Assembly: GCA_023138875.1 (NCBI GenBank) | Contig: JAGLOO010000031.1 | Location: 1 to 64,000 of the forward strand | Direction of reading: 5' to 3' | Length of the DNA stretch: 64,000 bases | Source of the DNA: Bacteroidales bacterium | GTDB taxonomy: Bacteria > Bacteroidota > Bacteroidia > Bacteroidales > GCA-2748055 | Shown here: one piece after another, positions 19,801 through 28,161 of the stretch | Position numbering within the stretch: the first letter of the stretch is position 1 | How the letters are laid out: each line of letters starts with the position of its first letter | Program-made: the position numbers and the translations under genes | Notes under the pieces: generated by a model | Seen by the model: only the letters and a program-made list of their open reading frames with translations | Told to the model about the DNA's origin: nothing | The model's database searches: none

Positions 19801-22800
19801 GAAAAAACATGCTACCGAAACAATAAAACCTTTGCTGGAAGCCTATCAATATGGAATTGAAACAGGAGATTTGGAATATGCCTATTACGGAGCTTTAAAC
19901 CATTGCAGTTATATGTTTTGTACAGGTGTGCCTTTGGAAGATATTCGGGACAAACAGGCGAAATATCTTGAGGAAACAGAAAGATTCCGGTTAAAGTTTC
20001 ACAGTGATTTCGGGAATGTTTGGGCTCAAATGGTATTAAATTTAATGGGCAGCTCATTGGATCCATGCCAATTGAAAGGTGAATTATTTGATGAATCAGA
20101 AATGTTGCCGGTTTGGAAAGAACAGAATAATGGTATTCTGATTTTTTGCACTTACTGCTGCCGGACTATTCTGCAGTATATATTCGGAAAATATGCTGAT
20201 GCAATAGAATCAGCCCGTATGGCGGAAGAATATAAAGAGGGTGCAACAGCATTTATCTATTATCCCGAACACGATTTCTACTATGCACTGGCGCTTTTAG
20301 CGGAATATCTGCGGGTCGATGTCGATACGAAAACAGAGTACCTGGGAAAAGTGGATAAGATTCAGGAAAAATTCCGGCAATGGGCTAAACTTGCCCCAAT
20401 GAATTTTCAGCATAAATACGACCTGATTGAGGCAGAAAGATCTCGGGTATCAGGAGAAACACTTAAAGCAATGGCGCTTTATGACCGTGCAGCAAAGGGC
20501 GCCAGGGAACAGAACTATATCCAGGAGGAAGCCCTGACTTATGAACGGCAAGCCGGGTTCTATATGGAATCAGGCATAGAGGAATTTTCCCAAACCTGCA
20601 TGTTCAGGGCTTATGATTGTTATCGTAACTGGGGTGCGGTGCGCAAATCTGCTGATCTGGAAGAAAGGTGCAGTTATCTTTCAACAAAGGAAGCTGCAGT
20701 TTCATTAGATACGAAAACCATCATAAAGGCCTCTCACATGCTCTCCCGGGAAATACGCCTGGACCGGCTTCTTGATAAAATGATGCACATTGTTATTGAA
20801 AATGCAGGCGCGCAAAAAGGCATATTAATCCTGAACAAGGACAACAGGCTTATCATTCAGGCAAAAGGCGAAATTGAGCAGAAACAAGTTGAAACAATGC
20901 AGGCAATACCCATTGAAGAGAGTAAAGAAATTCCACTCTCGATAGTGAATTACGCGGCACGGACGAAAACGCCCGTTGTATTAAATGATGCCTCTCGAGA
21001 CAGCACTTATGCTGCCGATAAATACATCATAAAACATCAGCCAAAATCACTGATGTGCCTGCCGATTGTCCATCAGAATAAACTTTCAGGATTGTTATAC
21101 TTAGAAAACAACCTGACAACAAATGCCTTTACACCGGACCGGCTGGAATTATTAAAGGCGCTCTCTGCACAGGCTGCTATCTCAATAGAGAATGCCGGCC
21201 TTTATACCAATCTGGAAGAAAGGATCAAAGAGCGTGAACTGGCGGAGGAGGCATTGAGGGAGAGTGAAGAACGCTTCCGTAACCTTGTGGAGAGCACTTC
21301 TGACTGGGTATGGGAGGTGGATCAGAACGGCGTTTACACCTATGTTAATCCCAATGTGTGCGAATTGTTAGGATACGATGTTGACGAATTACTGGGTAAG
21401 ACGCCGTTTGATTTCATGCCGCCCGGGGAAGCTAAACGGATCGCCACCTCTTTTGGAAGCATTGTGGCATTACAAAAGCCCATTACGAACCTGGAAAACA
21501 TCAATGTCCATAAAGACGGGCATCTTGTGTACCTGGAAACCAGTGGGGTTCCTTTTTTCTCGCCAAACGGTGAGCTGCTAGGATACAGAGGTATAGACCG
21601 CGATATTACTGAACGCAAACTATTTGAACAGACCCTGCGCGAGAAGGAGGAGAGATTCAGAGGTCTGGTCACCAATATCCCGGGCGCCATCTATCGCTGC
21701 GCCGTCGATGCTGACTGGACGATGCACTTTATAAGTGATACCATAGAGGAAATATCAGGATACCCCGCATCTGACTTTGTGCAAAATAAGGTTCGAACAT
21801 TCGCGAGCATCATACATCCTGATGACTTGAAAATGGTCGAAAGAACCGTGCATGAGGGCCTGAAGCGGAAAGAGGCCTATATCATCGAATATCGCATAAT
21901 CAACGCTGATGGCAACGTACATTGGGTTTATGAAAGAGGGCAGGGTTTTTTTGGAGATAGCAGGGAGGCTCTCTGGCTTGACGGGGCTGTCTTTGACATC
22001 ACCGAGCGTAAGCAGGCAGAAGAAGTACTTCAATTAAATGAATACAGGATTAAAACCCGGTTAAAACTACATCAAATGGCTTGGGCAAAAGAGAAAGAAA
22101 TTATGGATTTTTCTCTCGAAGGGATGCTCAATATTACTGAAAGCAAAATCGGGTACATTGCTTTTATGAATGATGATGAAACCGTATTAACCATGTATTC
22201 ATGGACAGCGGGAGTAATGAAAGAATGCAAGGTTGCAGGCAATCCAATTATTTACCCTGTTGAGAATACCGGTTTGTGGGGAGAGGCTGTGCGCCGGCGA
22301 AAAGCTGTTATCACGAACGATTACGTTGCCCCTAATCCTCTTAAGAAAGGGATTCCGGATGGTCATATAAAGATTGTCAGGCATATGAATGTGCCTGTTT
22401 TTGACGGTGACAGGATCGTTATGGTTGCCGGGGTTGGAAACAAAGAGGAGTCTTACAACGATTCGGATGCCAATCAGTTAACCATGATGATGTCTGACAC
22501 ATGGCAGCTTGTTCAAAAAAGGCGTGTCGAAGAAGAACTAAAAAAACACCGCGACCATTTAGAAGAATTAGTAAAAGAACGGACCAAAGAACTGGAAGCA
22601 TTTTCCTATTCCGTATCCCACGACCTGCGGGCACCCTTGCGTGCAATTGATGGATTTTCAGAAATCCTTTCAGGTGACTATAAAGATAAACTGGATGATG
22701 AAGCCAAACGACTGATAAAGATTATAAGAAAGAATACACATAATATGAGCCAGCTTATTACCGATCTGCTTGATTTTTCACGTTTAGGTCGCCAGCAGAT

Positions 22801-23254
22801 AAAAACTGTTAAAATAAATATGAAAGCCCTTGTCCGTGAAGTTTTTGATGAACTAAAGGAAATATATCCAAAGCGTAATATCAAATTTAAGCTCAGGGAA
22901 ATTCCACCGGCAACCGGCGACATAAACCTGATACGCCTCGTATTTTCGAACCTGATTTCAAATGCCATAAAATTCACGGAGCCCAGAAAAATTGCTGGGA
23001 TAGAGATCGGCTCCCTGCAAAAGAACAATCAACTTTTTTATTACGTGAAAGATAATGGTGTGGGTTTCGAAATGAAATACGCAGATAAGATTTTCAGGGT
23101 CTTTCAAAGGCTTCATTCTTCCGAAGAATTTGAAGGAACCGGGGTGGGCCTGGCAATAGTTCAGAAAATAATTCATAAACATGGTGGGGAAGTGATAGCA
23201 GAAGGGGAAGTTGACAAGGGTGCAACGTTTTATTTTTCTTTACCAGAAGAATAA
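16802..23254 (+). CDS. Giant multidomain kinase: Ser/Thr-kinase-like, AAA ATPase, TPR-like, GAF, PAS, PAS, GAF, HisKA, HATPase
   Basis: 2,150 residues. A protein-kinase fold (about 10-265) has the ATP lysine Lys37 (VVIKIL) and Asp148 of DFS in place of DFG. The catalytic HRD motif reads HKN, with Asn129 where the catalytic Asp belongs, so it may be a pseudokinase. An AAA_16-type ATPase (300-520) has Walker A GLPGVGKS with Lys335 and a Walker B ending at Asp459. A long helical TPR-like region (about 650-1290) leads to GAF (1304-1465), PAS (1485-1610), PAS (1615-1740), a second GAF (1755-1905) with Cys1809, HisKA with [12 protein letters not shown], His1940, and HATPase to the end. This layout is known as a multi-sensor multi-kinase, common in cyanobacteria. 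It directly follows the methyltransferase operon. Soluble; no membrane segment. Confidence 0.92.
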   Translation: MKITKKELESLPCIHEGINSLIYRQDTTEYGKSVVIKILKQENPVPEEISRFVNEFEIIKDIDIPGIRAAYEVGKIDGKPFIILEYIEGLTVKEAFVKQTKGLEDILTVMISATQSLVEIHHLKIIHKNINSNNILVNPGEQKATIIDFSIATKADFKKTGLVKPKEPEGILHYSSPEQTGRMDRIVDWRTDFYSIGVVFYEILTGKLPFETTDASELVHFHIAKHPEPVSKVNPDIPGIISDIVMKLMAKNAEGRYQSAYGLKSDLVNGLNQLQQTGMIEGFDLAGKDFSGRFQVPQKLYGREQEIQTIIEAFNRINKGTNETIMVSGLPGVGKSSLISEAKKYIIKKRGWFISGSHDQYQSNIPYSALTMAFTGLVNRILADSAQQLSQWKENIIKAVGTNGQLLIEMIPAMKLIIGPQPPVREMNPTEAQHRFHNVFQDFIKAIAQKEHPLVLFIDNLQWVDIASVNFIKFLMTAADNQYLLFIGAYRDDETGPAHPLTMAVEKMGKARAVIDSIHLENISSDTLNLLISNSLQCQPDYSQCLSRMIYKKTGGNPFFAIRFLISLHEEGALSFHFDKGKWTWDVSQIRRKNITDDMAAFFAQKIEELPGDTKKILIISACIGNAFSLKMLADVAGQSVREISDSLGKAVEAGLIQPLDDNYKMVLMMKEEQHSETEINFEFSHKRIRDAAGSMISKKQRRLINLTIGRLKLENTKEKELEKNIYEIADHFNEGFRYIKDEEEQLSLAKLNLIAGRKAKNAAAFQSAIWYLSMGIGLLKPDKWVRYYELALKLYLEAVEAEYLCSNFERAELLSGEILQHAKELPEKIKVYELSILFYTAQNLNSAAIGSGLEALEILGVSLPTEPGEIKSYIEKSYNELSEKVEPIEDLASLPKMRNTHQLAAMRILMNMVAPVHKARLGLLPVIVLKMVSMSVKHGNSPTTAFVYGSYAAILIDVFEDIEKGYQFGKLSMKMLEKFDTTELRAKVIFMFNTFVKHWKKHATETIKPLLEAYQYGIETGDLEYAYYGALNHCSYMFCTGVPLEDIRDKQAKYLEETERFRLKFHSDFGNVWAQMVLNLMGSSLDPCQLKGELFDESEMLPVWKEQNNGILIFCTYCCRTILQYIFGKYADAIESARMAEEYKEGATAFIYYPEHDFYYALALLAEYLRVDVDTKTEYLGKVDKIQEKFRQWAKLAPMNFQHKYDLIEAERSRVSGETLKAMALYDRAAKGAREQNYIQEEALTYERQAGFYMESGIEEFSQTCMFRAYDCYRNWGAVRKSADLEERCSYLSTKEAAVSLDTKTIIKASHMLSREIRLDRLLDKMMHIVIENAGAQKGILILNKDNRLIIQAKGEIEQKQVETMQAIPIEESKEIPLSIVNYAARTKTPVVLNDASRDSTYAADKYIIKHQPKSLMCLPIVHQNKLSGLLYLENNLTTNAFTPDRLELLKALSAQAAISIENAGLYTNLEERIKERELAEEALRESEERFRNLVESTSDWVWEVDQNGVYTYVNPNVCELLGYDVDELLGKTPFDFMPPGEAKRIATSFGSIVALQKPITNLENINVHKDGHLVYLETSGVPFFSPNGELLGYRGIDRDITERKLFEQTLREKEERFRGLVTNIPGAIYRCAVDADWTMHFISDTIEEISGYPASDFVQNKVRTFASIIHPDDLKMVERTVHEGLKRKEAYIIEYRIINADGNVHWVYERGQGFFGDSREALWLDGAVFDITERKQAEEVLQLNEYRIKTRLKLHQMAWAKEKEIMDFSLEGMLNITESKIGYIAFMNDDETVLTMYSWTAGVMKECKVAGNPIIYPVENTGLWGEAVRRRKAVITNDYVAPNPLKKGIPDGHIKIVRHMNVPVFDGDRIVMVAGVGNKEESYNDSDANQLTMMMSDTWQLVQKRRVEEELKKHRDHLEELVKERTKELEAFSYSVSHDLRAPLRAIDGFSEILSGDYKDKLDDEAKRLIKIIRKNTHNMSQLITDLLDFSRLGRQQIKTVKINMKALVREVFDELKEIYPKRNIKFKLREIPPATGDINLIRLVFSNLISNAIKFTEPRKIAGIEIGSLQKNNQLFYYVKDNGVGFEMKYADKIFRVFQRLHSSEEFEGTGVGLAIVQKIIHKHGGEVIAEGEVDKGATFYFSLPEE

Positions 23255-23288
23255 GATTTGGTTTAATTTTATAACGAAAGGTTTAAAA

Positions 23289-25547
23289 ATGAATGATAAA
23301 CAGAAACTTGGTTTTACAGGTAACCGAAAATGGGTGATTTTAACTGTGTTTTTCTTCTTTGTGTTAGTGCATTCCACTGCCTTTACTCAAGAAAATCAGG
23401 TTAAAATAGGGGTTCTGGCAAAGAGGGGGCACGATATTACTTTAAAACTATGGGAGCCAACAGCTGAGTATCTGTCAGCTAAAATACCGGGTAAAACATT
23501 TGTGATTGTACCGATTCCCTTTGAACAGATTTACTCATTTGTTGAAAATGGAAAAGTAGATTTTATTCTTGCCAATTCTTCCTTCTATGTGGAACTGGAA
23601 CATTGGTATGGCGCCAATCGGCTCGTGACATTGAAAAACCTGCGTACAGATGGTGTTTATACCGAATTTGCAGGAGTGATTTTTTGTAAGGCAAACCGGG
23701 GCGACATTCGGGAATTGACAGATATTAAAGGTAAAACATTTATGGCCGTCAAAGAGACCTCATTGGGAGGCTGGAGGATGGCCTGGCGTGAGTTTAAAGA
23801 GTTAGGGATTGATCCGTATCATGACTTTAAAGCACTGAGTTTTGGCGGAACACACGACGCCGTCGTCTATGCGGTAAGAGATGGAGAAGTTGACGCCGGG
23901 ACAATCAGAACCGATGTATTTGAACGGATGCAAGCCGAGGGGAAAATCGATATTAAAGACTATTACGTGGTTCCATACAAAGGCGGGAAAACCGTGAAAT
24001 TTCCTTTTCTTCATTCAACCCGCGGATATCCGGAATGGCCAATGGCAAAAGTCAGACATACGTCCGATACCCTGGCGGAAAAGGTGGCAGTCGCACTGCT
24101 TGAAATGCCACCAAATTCTGACGCCGCCAAAGCCGGGCAATGCGCTGGATGGACAATCCCTATGAATTACCAGTCGGTGCATGAATGTTTAAGAGAGCTG
24201 AAAGTCGGTCCTTACAAGGACCTGGGAAAAATCACTCTAGCCAGCCTTATCCAACAATACTGGCCTTGGATACTGCTTGGGTTCATTGGTATTATTATCC
24301 TTGTTGCTGTTACAATTTATGTAATCCGGTTGAACCGCAAACTAAAGATAAGTACAATTGAACTAAGAGAATCCCGTAACATATTGGAGCAAAAAGTTGA
24401 AGAAAGAACTTCCGAACTCAGGCAGAGCAATCAATCACTCCAAAAAGAAAATATGGATCGCAGACAGGCAGAGAAAGCACTTCAAATGGAGCGGGATAAT
24501 TTTAAGAACATATTAGGATCGATGGAGGATGGAGTTTACATAGTTAATAAGGAATACGAAATTGAATATCTTAATCCGATGATAATAAAAGAGTTTGGCC
24601 CTGTAAATACACATAATTGCTATGAGTATTTACATGGGCGAACAGAAGTTTGTCCATGGTGTAAGATACTTGATGTTCTGGCGGGAAAAACCGTTCGTTG
24701 GGAATGGTATTCATCTAAAAATCAGAGGACGTATGACCTGATTGATACCCCGTTTAGAAATCCTGATGGCAGTATCTCGAAGCTCGAAATATTCCGCGAT
24801 ATTACCAAGCGTATGCACGTCGAAGAAGAACTAAAAAAACACCGCGAGCACTTAGAAGAAATGGTAAAAGAACGAACCCAAGAACTGGAAGGCTTTTCTT
24901 ATTCTATATCGCACGACCTGCGGGCACCCTTGCGTGCAATTAATGGATTTTCAGAAATCCTTTCAGATGATTATAAAGATAAATTAGATGAAGAAGCCAA
25001 ACGCCTGTTAAACATAATAAGAAAGAATTCACTGAATATGAACCAGCTTATTACTGATCTGCTTGATTTTTCACGTTTAGGGCGCCAGCAGTTAAAAACT
25101 GTTAAAATAGATATGAAAGCCCTTGTAAGGAAAATATTTGATGAACTAAAGGAAATATATCCAAAGCGTAATATCGAATTTAAACTTGGAGAAATTCCAC
25201 CGGCAACCGGCGACAGGAACCTGGTACGCCTCGTGTTTGTAAACCTGATTTCAAATGCCATAAAATTCACGGAACCCGGGAAAATTGCCAGGATAGAGAT
25301 CGGCTCCTTGCAAAAGAATAAGCAACTTTTTTATTACGTGAATGATAATGGTATAGGTTTCGAAATGAAATACGCCGGTAAGATTTTCGGAGTCTTTCAA
25401 AGGCTTCATTCTTCCGGAGAATTTGAAGGAACAGGGGTGGGCCTGGCAATAGTTCAGAAAATAATTCATAAACACGGTGGGGAAGTGATAGCAGAGGGCG
25501 AAGTGAATAAGGGTGCAACATTTTATTTTTCATTACCAAAAGAGTAA
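23289..25547 (+). CDS. PhnD-like periplasmic-binding sensor histidine kinase (TtrS-like architecture)
   Basis: 752 residues when started at ATG 23289. The longer frame reading back into the upstream kinase lacks conservation. A signal sequence (hydrophobic 14-33) is followed by a periplasmic substrate-binding domain of the PhnD type (about 38-305; VKIGVLAKRG, DFILANSSFY, GWTIPMNYQSVHECLREL). Then come a membrane helix (about 326-348), a coiled coil, PAS (400-510) with a cysteine cluster (CYEYLHGRTEVCPWC), HisKA with [12 protein letters not shown], His542, and HATPase ending in FYFSLPKE. Sensor kinases with this periplasmic fold include tetrathionate sensor TtrS; the ligand here is unknown. 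Its last 700 bases are near-identical to those of the next kinase. AAAGG lies 10 bases before the start. Confidence 0.9.
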   Translation: MNDKQKLGFTGNRKWVILTVFFFFVLVHSTAFTQENQVKIGVLAKRGHDITLKLWEPTAEYLSAKIPGKTFVIVPIPFEQIYSFVENGKVDFILANSSFYVELEHWYGANRLVTLKNLRTDGVYTEFAGVIFCKANRGDIRELTDIKGKTFMAVKETSLGGWRMAWREFKELGIDPYHDFKALSFGGTHDAVVYAVRDGEVDAGTIRTDVFERMQAEGKIDIKDYYVVPYKGGKTVKFPFLHSTRGYPEWPMAKVRHTSDTLAEKVAVALLEMPPNSDAAKAGQCAGWTIPMNYQSVHECLRELKVGPYKDLGKITLASLIQQYWPWILLGFIGIIILVAVTIYVIRLNRKLKISTIELRESRNILEQKVEERTSELRQSNQSLQKENMDRRQAEKALQMERDNFKNILGSMEDGVYIVNKEYEIEYLNPMIIKEFGPVNTHNCYEYLHGRTEVCPWCKILDVLAGKTVRWEWYSSKNQRTYDLIDTPFRNPDGSISKLEIFRDITKRMHVEEELKKHREHLEEMVKERTQELEGFSYSISHDLRAPLRAINGFSEILSDDYKDKLDEEAKRLLNIIRKNSLNMNQLITDLLDFSRLGRQQLKTVKIDMKALVRKIFDELKEIYPKRNIEFKLGEIPPATGDRNLVRLVFVNLISNAIKFTEPGKIARIEIGSLQKNKQLFYYVNDNGIGFEMKYAGKIFGVFQRLHSSGEFEGTGVGLAIVQKIIHKHGGEVIAEGEVNKGATFYFSLPKE
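25065..25318 (+). repeat. 254-bp direct repeat, copy 1 (kinase C-terminus)
   Basis: These bases, within the HisKA-HATPase part of the PhnD-type kinase, are identical base for base to 27176-27429 in the GAF-PAS kinase 2,111 bases downstream. Both third codon positions and amino acids agree. The flanks diverge, so the tract looks like recent duplication or gene conversion rather than selection on protein. Confidence 0.9.
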
Positions 25548-25582
25548 GATTTGGTGCAATTTTAAAGAGAAAGGGTCTGACA

Positions 25583-25806
25583 ATGAATGATAAACAGAAA
25601 ATTAATTGTATTGATTACCGGAAACGGGTAATTTTGACAATCTTTTTCTTTTCCCTTTTCGTCCATTTTACTACTTATGCTCAAGACAAATAGGCCAGTA
25701 TAGGTGTGCTGGCGCTTAGAGGAGCAGATGAAGCACTAGATAGATGGACACCAACGGCGGAATACCTGAGTAACCAACAACTTTTTATTTTTCATTACCA
25801 AAAACA
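25583..25806 (+). pseudogene. Remnant of a duplicated PhnD-type sensor kinase (start plus last bases only)
   Basis: ATG 25583 opens MNDKQK and a signal peptide (VILTIFFFSLFVHF) parallel to the intact kinase at 23289. At 25691-25693 a TAG stands where the intact copy has CAG (Gln). After the stop the homology continues (SIGVLALRG, TPTAEYLS). It then jumps, at about 25775, to a 21-base stretch (25783-25803) identical to the end of the kinase gene at 25521-25541, still encoding a FHYQK-like frame-shifted version of the FYFSLPK tail. So one whole kinase copy has lost about 2 kb between its first 60 codons and its last few codons. The following GAF kinase then begins 14 bases on. Confidence 0.85.
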
Positions 25807-25819
25807 GAAGAATATAAAA

Positions 25820-27658
25820 ATGGAAATTGACTACCAAAAGCATGAAGTGCCGGAAGAGTATCTGGAGAAGTGGCAAAAGACGGTAGACCTCATGGCCAGG
25901 CTATTTGAAGTTTCGGCTGGATTGATTATGCGCGTTGGTCCAGAACAGATAGAGGTTTTGGTGTCAAGTCAGTCAGAAGGTAATCCTTACAAACGTAGTG
26001 AAAAAGCCGATTTAGGAACAGGATTATACTGTGAAACCGTAATGGAGAGTCGATCGCAATTACAAGTGCCCAATGCACTGCAGGATGAGGATTGGAAGGA
26101 TAAACCTGACGTAAAGATAGATATGATTTCCTACCTTGGCATACCGTTGATTTGGCCTGACGATAAAATCTTTGGAACCATTTGTGTGCTTGAAAGAAAA
26201 ACAAGGAATTTTTCCAAGCTTTACCAGTCTTTACTATGGGAGTTTAAGGGAATCATCGAAGGCGATTTTAGAATCATCCAACAGAACCAAGAAATTAAAC
26301 AGGAAAATACCTACTGCAAGCAGGCAGAGACAGCCCTGCAACACTCCCACGATGAGTTAGAGTTGCGAGTGCAAGAGCGTACCGCCCAACTGTCCGATTC
26401 CAATATTCAATTGCAGCAGGAAATATATGAGCGCAAGCGGGCAGATGAAATGATCCGGCAGCAGTTGGATGAACTGGATAAATCGCGCCATGCACTGCTG
26501 AGCATCCTGGAAGACGCTAAGCGTAGTGAAGAGGCGTTGAAAGAGAGTGAAAGAAGACTGAAAGAGTCACAGCAAGTCGCGCGCATCGGTCAATGGGACT
26601 TGGATATAGTGACTAAACAGCTCTATTGGTCCGATGGAATGTATGATCTTTTTGAAGTTGATCCTGATAAATTTACCCCTTCTTTAGAGGCTTTTGATAA
26701 TGTGATTCTTCCGGAGGAAAGAGATTTTTTGCATAAAGCTTACTTCGAATCTGTAAAAAACAAGACCCCTTATGATATTATTCATCGTTTGCTCCTCAAA
26801 GATGGAACGATTAAATATGTAAATGAAATATGTCGCACAGAATACGATAAAGATGGAAATGCGATTCGATCAATAGGAACAATACAGGATATAACAGAAC
26901 TCAAACGAGCCGAAGAAGAACTAAAAAAGCACCGGGATCACCTTGAAGAATTGGTAAAAGAACGAACCAAAGAACTGCAAGCCGCCAATCAAGAACTGGA
27001 AGCGTTTTCATATTCTGTATCGCACGACCTGCGCGCACCGTTGCGGGCTATTAATGGATTTTCAGAAATCCTTTCGAGTGATTACAGAGATCAATTAGAT
27101 GAAGAAGCCAAGCGCCTGATAAACGTAATAAGAAAGAATACACAGGATATGAGCCAGCTTATTACTGATCTGCTCGATTTTTCACGTTTAGGGCGCCAGC
27201 AGTTAAAAACTGTTAAAATAGATATGAAAGCCCTTGTAAGGAAAATATTTGATGAACTAAAGGAAATATATCCAAAGCGTAATATCGAATTTAAACTTGG
27301 AGAAATTCCACCGGCAACCGGCGACAGGAACCTGGTACGCCTCGTGTTTGTAAACCTGATTTCAAATGCCATAAAATTCACGGAACCCGGGAAAATTGCC
27401 AGGATAGAGATCGGCTCCTTGCAAAAGAACAAGCAACTTTTTTATTACGTGAAAGATAATGGTGTAGGTTTCAAAATGGATTACATCGGTAAGATTTTCA
27501 AGGTCTTTCAAAGGCTTCATTCTTCCGAAGAATTTGAAGGAACAGGGGTGGGCCTGGCAATAGTTCAGAAAATAATTCATAAACACGGTGGGGAAGTGAT
27601 AGCAGAGGGCGAAGTGAATAAGGGTGCAACATTTTATTTTTCATTGCAAAAGGAATAA
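25820..27658 (+). CDS. GAF-PAS sensor histidine kinase
   Basis: 612 residues starting at ATG 25820. The 38 extra upstream codons of the open frame belong to the decayed kinase remnant and are not part of this protein. Domains: GAF (about 10-170; [13 protein letters not shown] and [11 protein letters not shown]), a long coiled coil (180-250), PAS (255-370, ending ITELKRAEE), HisKA with [12 protein letters not shown], His402, and HATPase (about 500-610) with GTGVGLAI. No membrane segment. Its C-terminal third is nearly the same as that of the preceding PhnD-type kinase. The Rcp1-type receiver 26 bases downstream is the probable phosphate acceptor. Confidence 0.92.
   Translation: MEIDYQKHEVPEEYLEKWQKTVDLMARLFEVSAGLIMRVGPEQIEVLVSSQSEGNPYKRSEKADLGTGLYCETVMESRSQLQVPNALQDEDWKDKPDVKIDMISYLGIPLIWPDDKIFGTICVLERKTRNFSKLYQSLLWEFKGIIEGDFRIIQQNQEIKQENTYCKQAETALQHSHDELELRVQERTAQLSDSNIQLQQEIYERKRADEMIRQQLDELDKSRHALLSILEDAKRSEEALKESERRLKESQQVARIGQWDLDIVTKQLYWSDGMYDLFEVDPDKFTPSLEAFDNVILPEERDFLHKAYFESVKNKTPYDIIHRLLLKDGTIKYVNEICRTEYDKDGNAIRSIGTIQDITELKRAEEELKKHRDHLEELVKERTKELQAANQELEAFSYSVSHDLRAPLRAINGFSEILSSDYRDQLDEEAKRLINVIRKNTQDMSQLITDLLDFSRLGRQQLKTVKIDMKALVRKIFDELKEIYPKRNIEFKLGEIPPATGDRNLVRLVFVNLISNAIKFTEPGKIARIEIGSLQKNKQLFYYVKDNGVGFKMDYIGKIFKVFQRLHSSEEFEGTGVGLAIVQKIIHKHGGEVIAEGEVNKGATFYFSLQKE
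27176..27429 (+). repeat. 254-bp direct repeat, copy 2 (kinase C-terminus)
   Basis: Identical to 25065-25318. Downstream of the perfect tract the two genes differ by scattered substitutions and match closely again over the last 140 bases. Confidence 0.9.
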
Positions 27659-27674
27659 TTACTAAAATAAAAAT

Positions 27675-27679
27675 GGAGG
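27675..27679 (+). promoter_or_regulatory. Shine-Dalgarno site deciding the Rcp1-type regulator start
   Basis: GGAGG lies 5 bases before ATG 27685. It favours that start over the in-frame ATG at 27673, which would overlap the site. Confidence 0.6.
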
Positions 27680-27684
27680 CAATT

Positions 27685-28137
27685 ATGGGAACAAAAGTAA
27701 TTGAGATTCTCCTTGTTGAGGACAACCCAAACGATGTGGAGCTTACTTTAAGAGCTCTCAAAAAAAACAACCTGGCTAACAAAGTTCATGTTGTAACAGA
27801 TGGTGCTGAAGCCCTGGATTATGTTTTTGCCAAAAATAAGTATTCAGTGCGAAATATTGAAGATATACCCAAAGTGATATTACTAGATCTAAAACTTCCC
27901 AAAATTGATGGATTGGAAGTACTTAAAAAGATTAAGTCCGATGAAAAAACAAAAACCATTCCTGTTGTTGTACTCACATCTTCAAAAGAGGAAAGTGATA
28001 TCATCGAGAGTTACAAATTAGGAGTTAACAGCTATATTGTAAAACCGGTTAATTTTGATCAGTTCGTTAAATCGGTTTCTGAATTGGGATTATACTGGCT
28101 TCTGCTTAACGAAGGACCAAAACCTGATATAGTTTGA
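27685..28137 (+). CDS. Rcp1-type single-domain response regulator
   Basis: 150 residues. A lone receiver with the acidic pair in [11 protein letters not shown], phospho-acceptor Asp68 in [13 protein letters not shown], Thr-Ser in VVLTSSKEE and Lys-Pro in IVKPVNF. It shares the Rcp1-type insert and the closing GLYWLLLNE with the regulator at 10673, so the two are paralogues. Each follows a kinase of the HDLRAPLRA class, which in many bacteria pairs with such regulators. No output domain. It ends the plus-strand signalling island. Confidence 0.94.
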   Translation: MGTKVIEILLVEDNPNDVELTLRALKKNNLANKVHVVTDGAEALDYVFAKNKYSVRNIEDIPKVILLDLKLPKIDGLEVLKKIKSDEKTKTIPVVVLTSSKEESDIIESYKLGVNSYIVKPVNFDQFVKSVSELGLYWLLLNEGPKPDIV

Positions 28138-28161
28138 ATTTTAAAATGGTATAAGTATATG

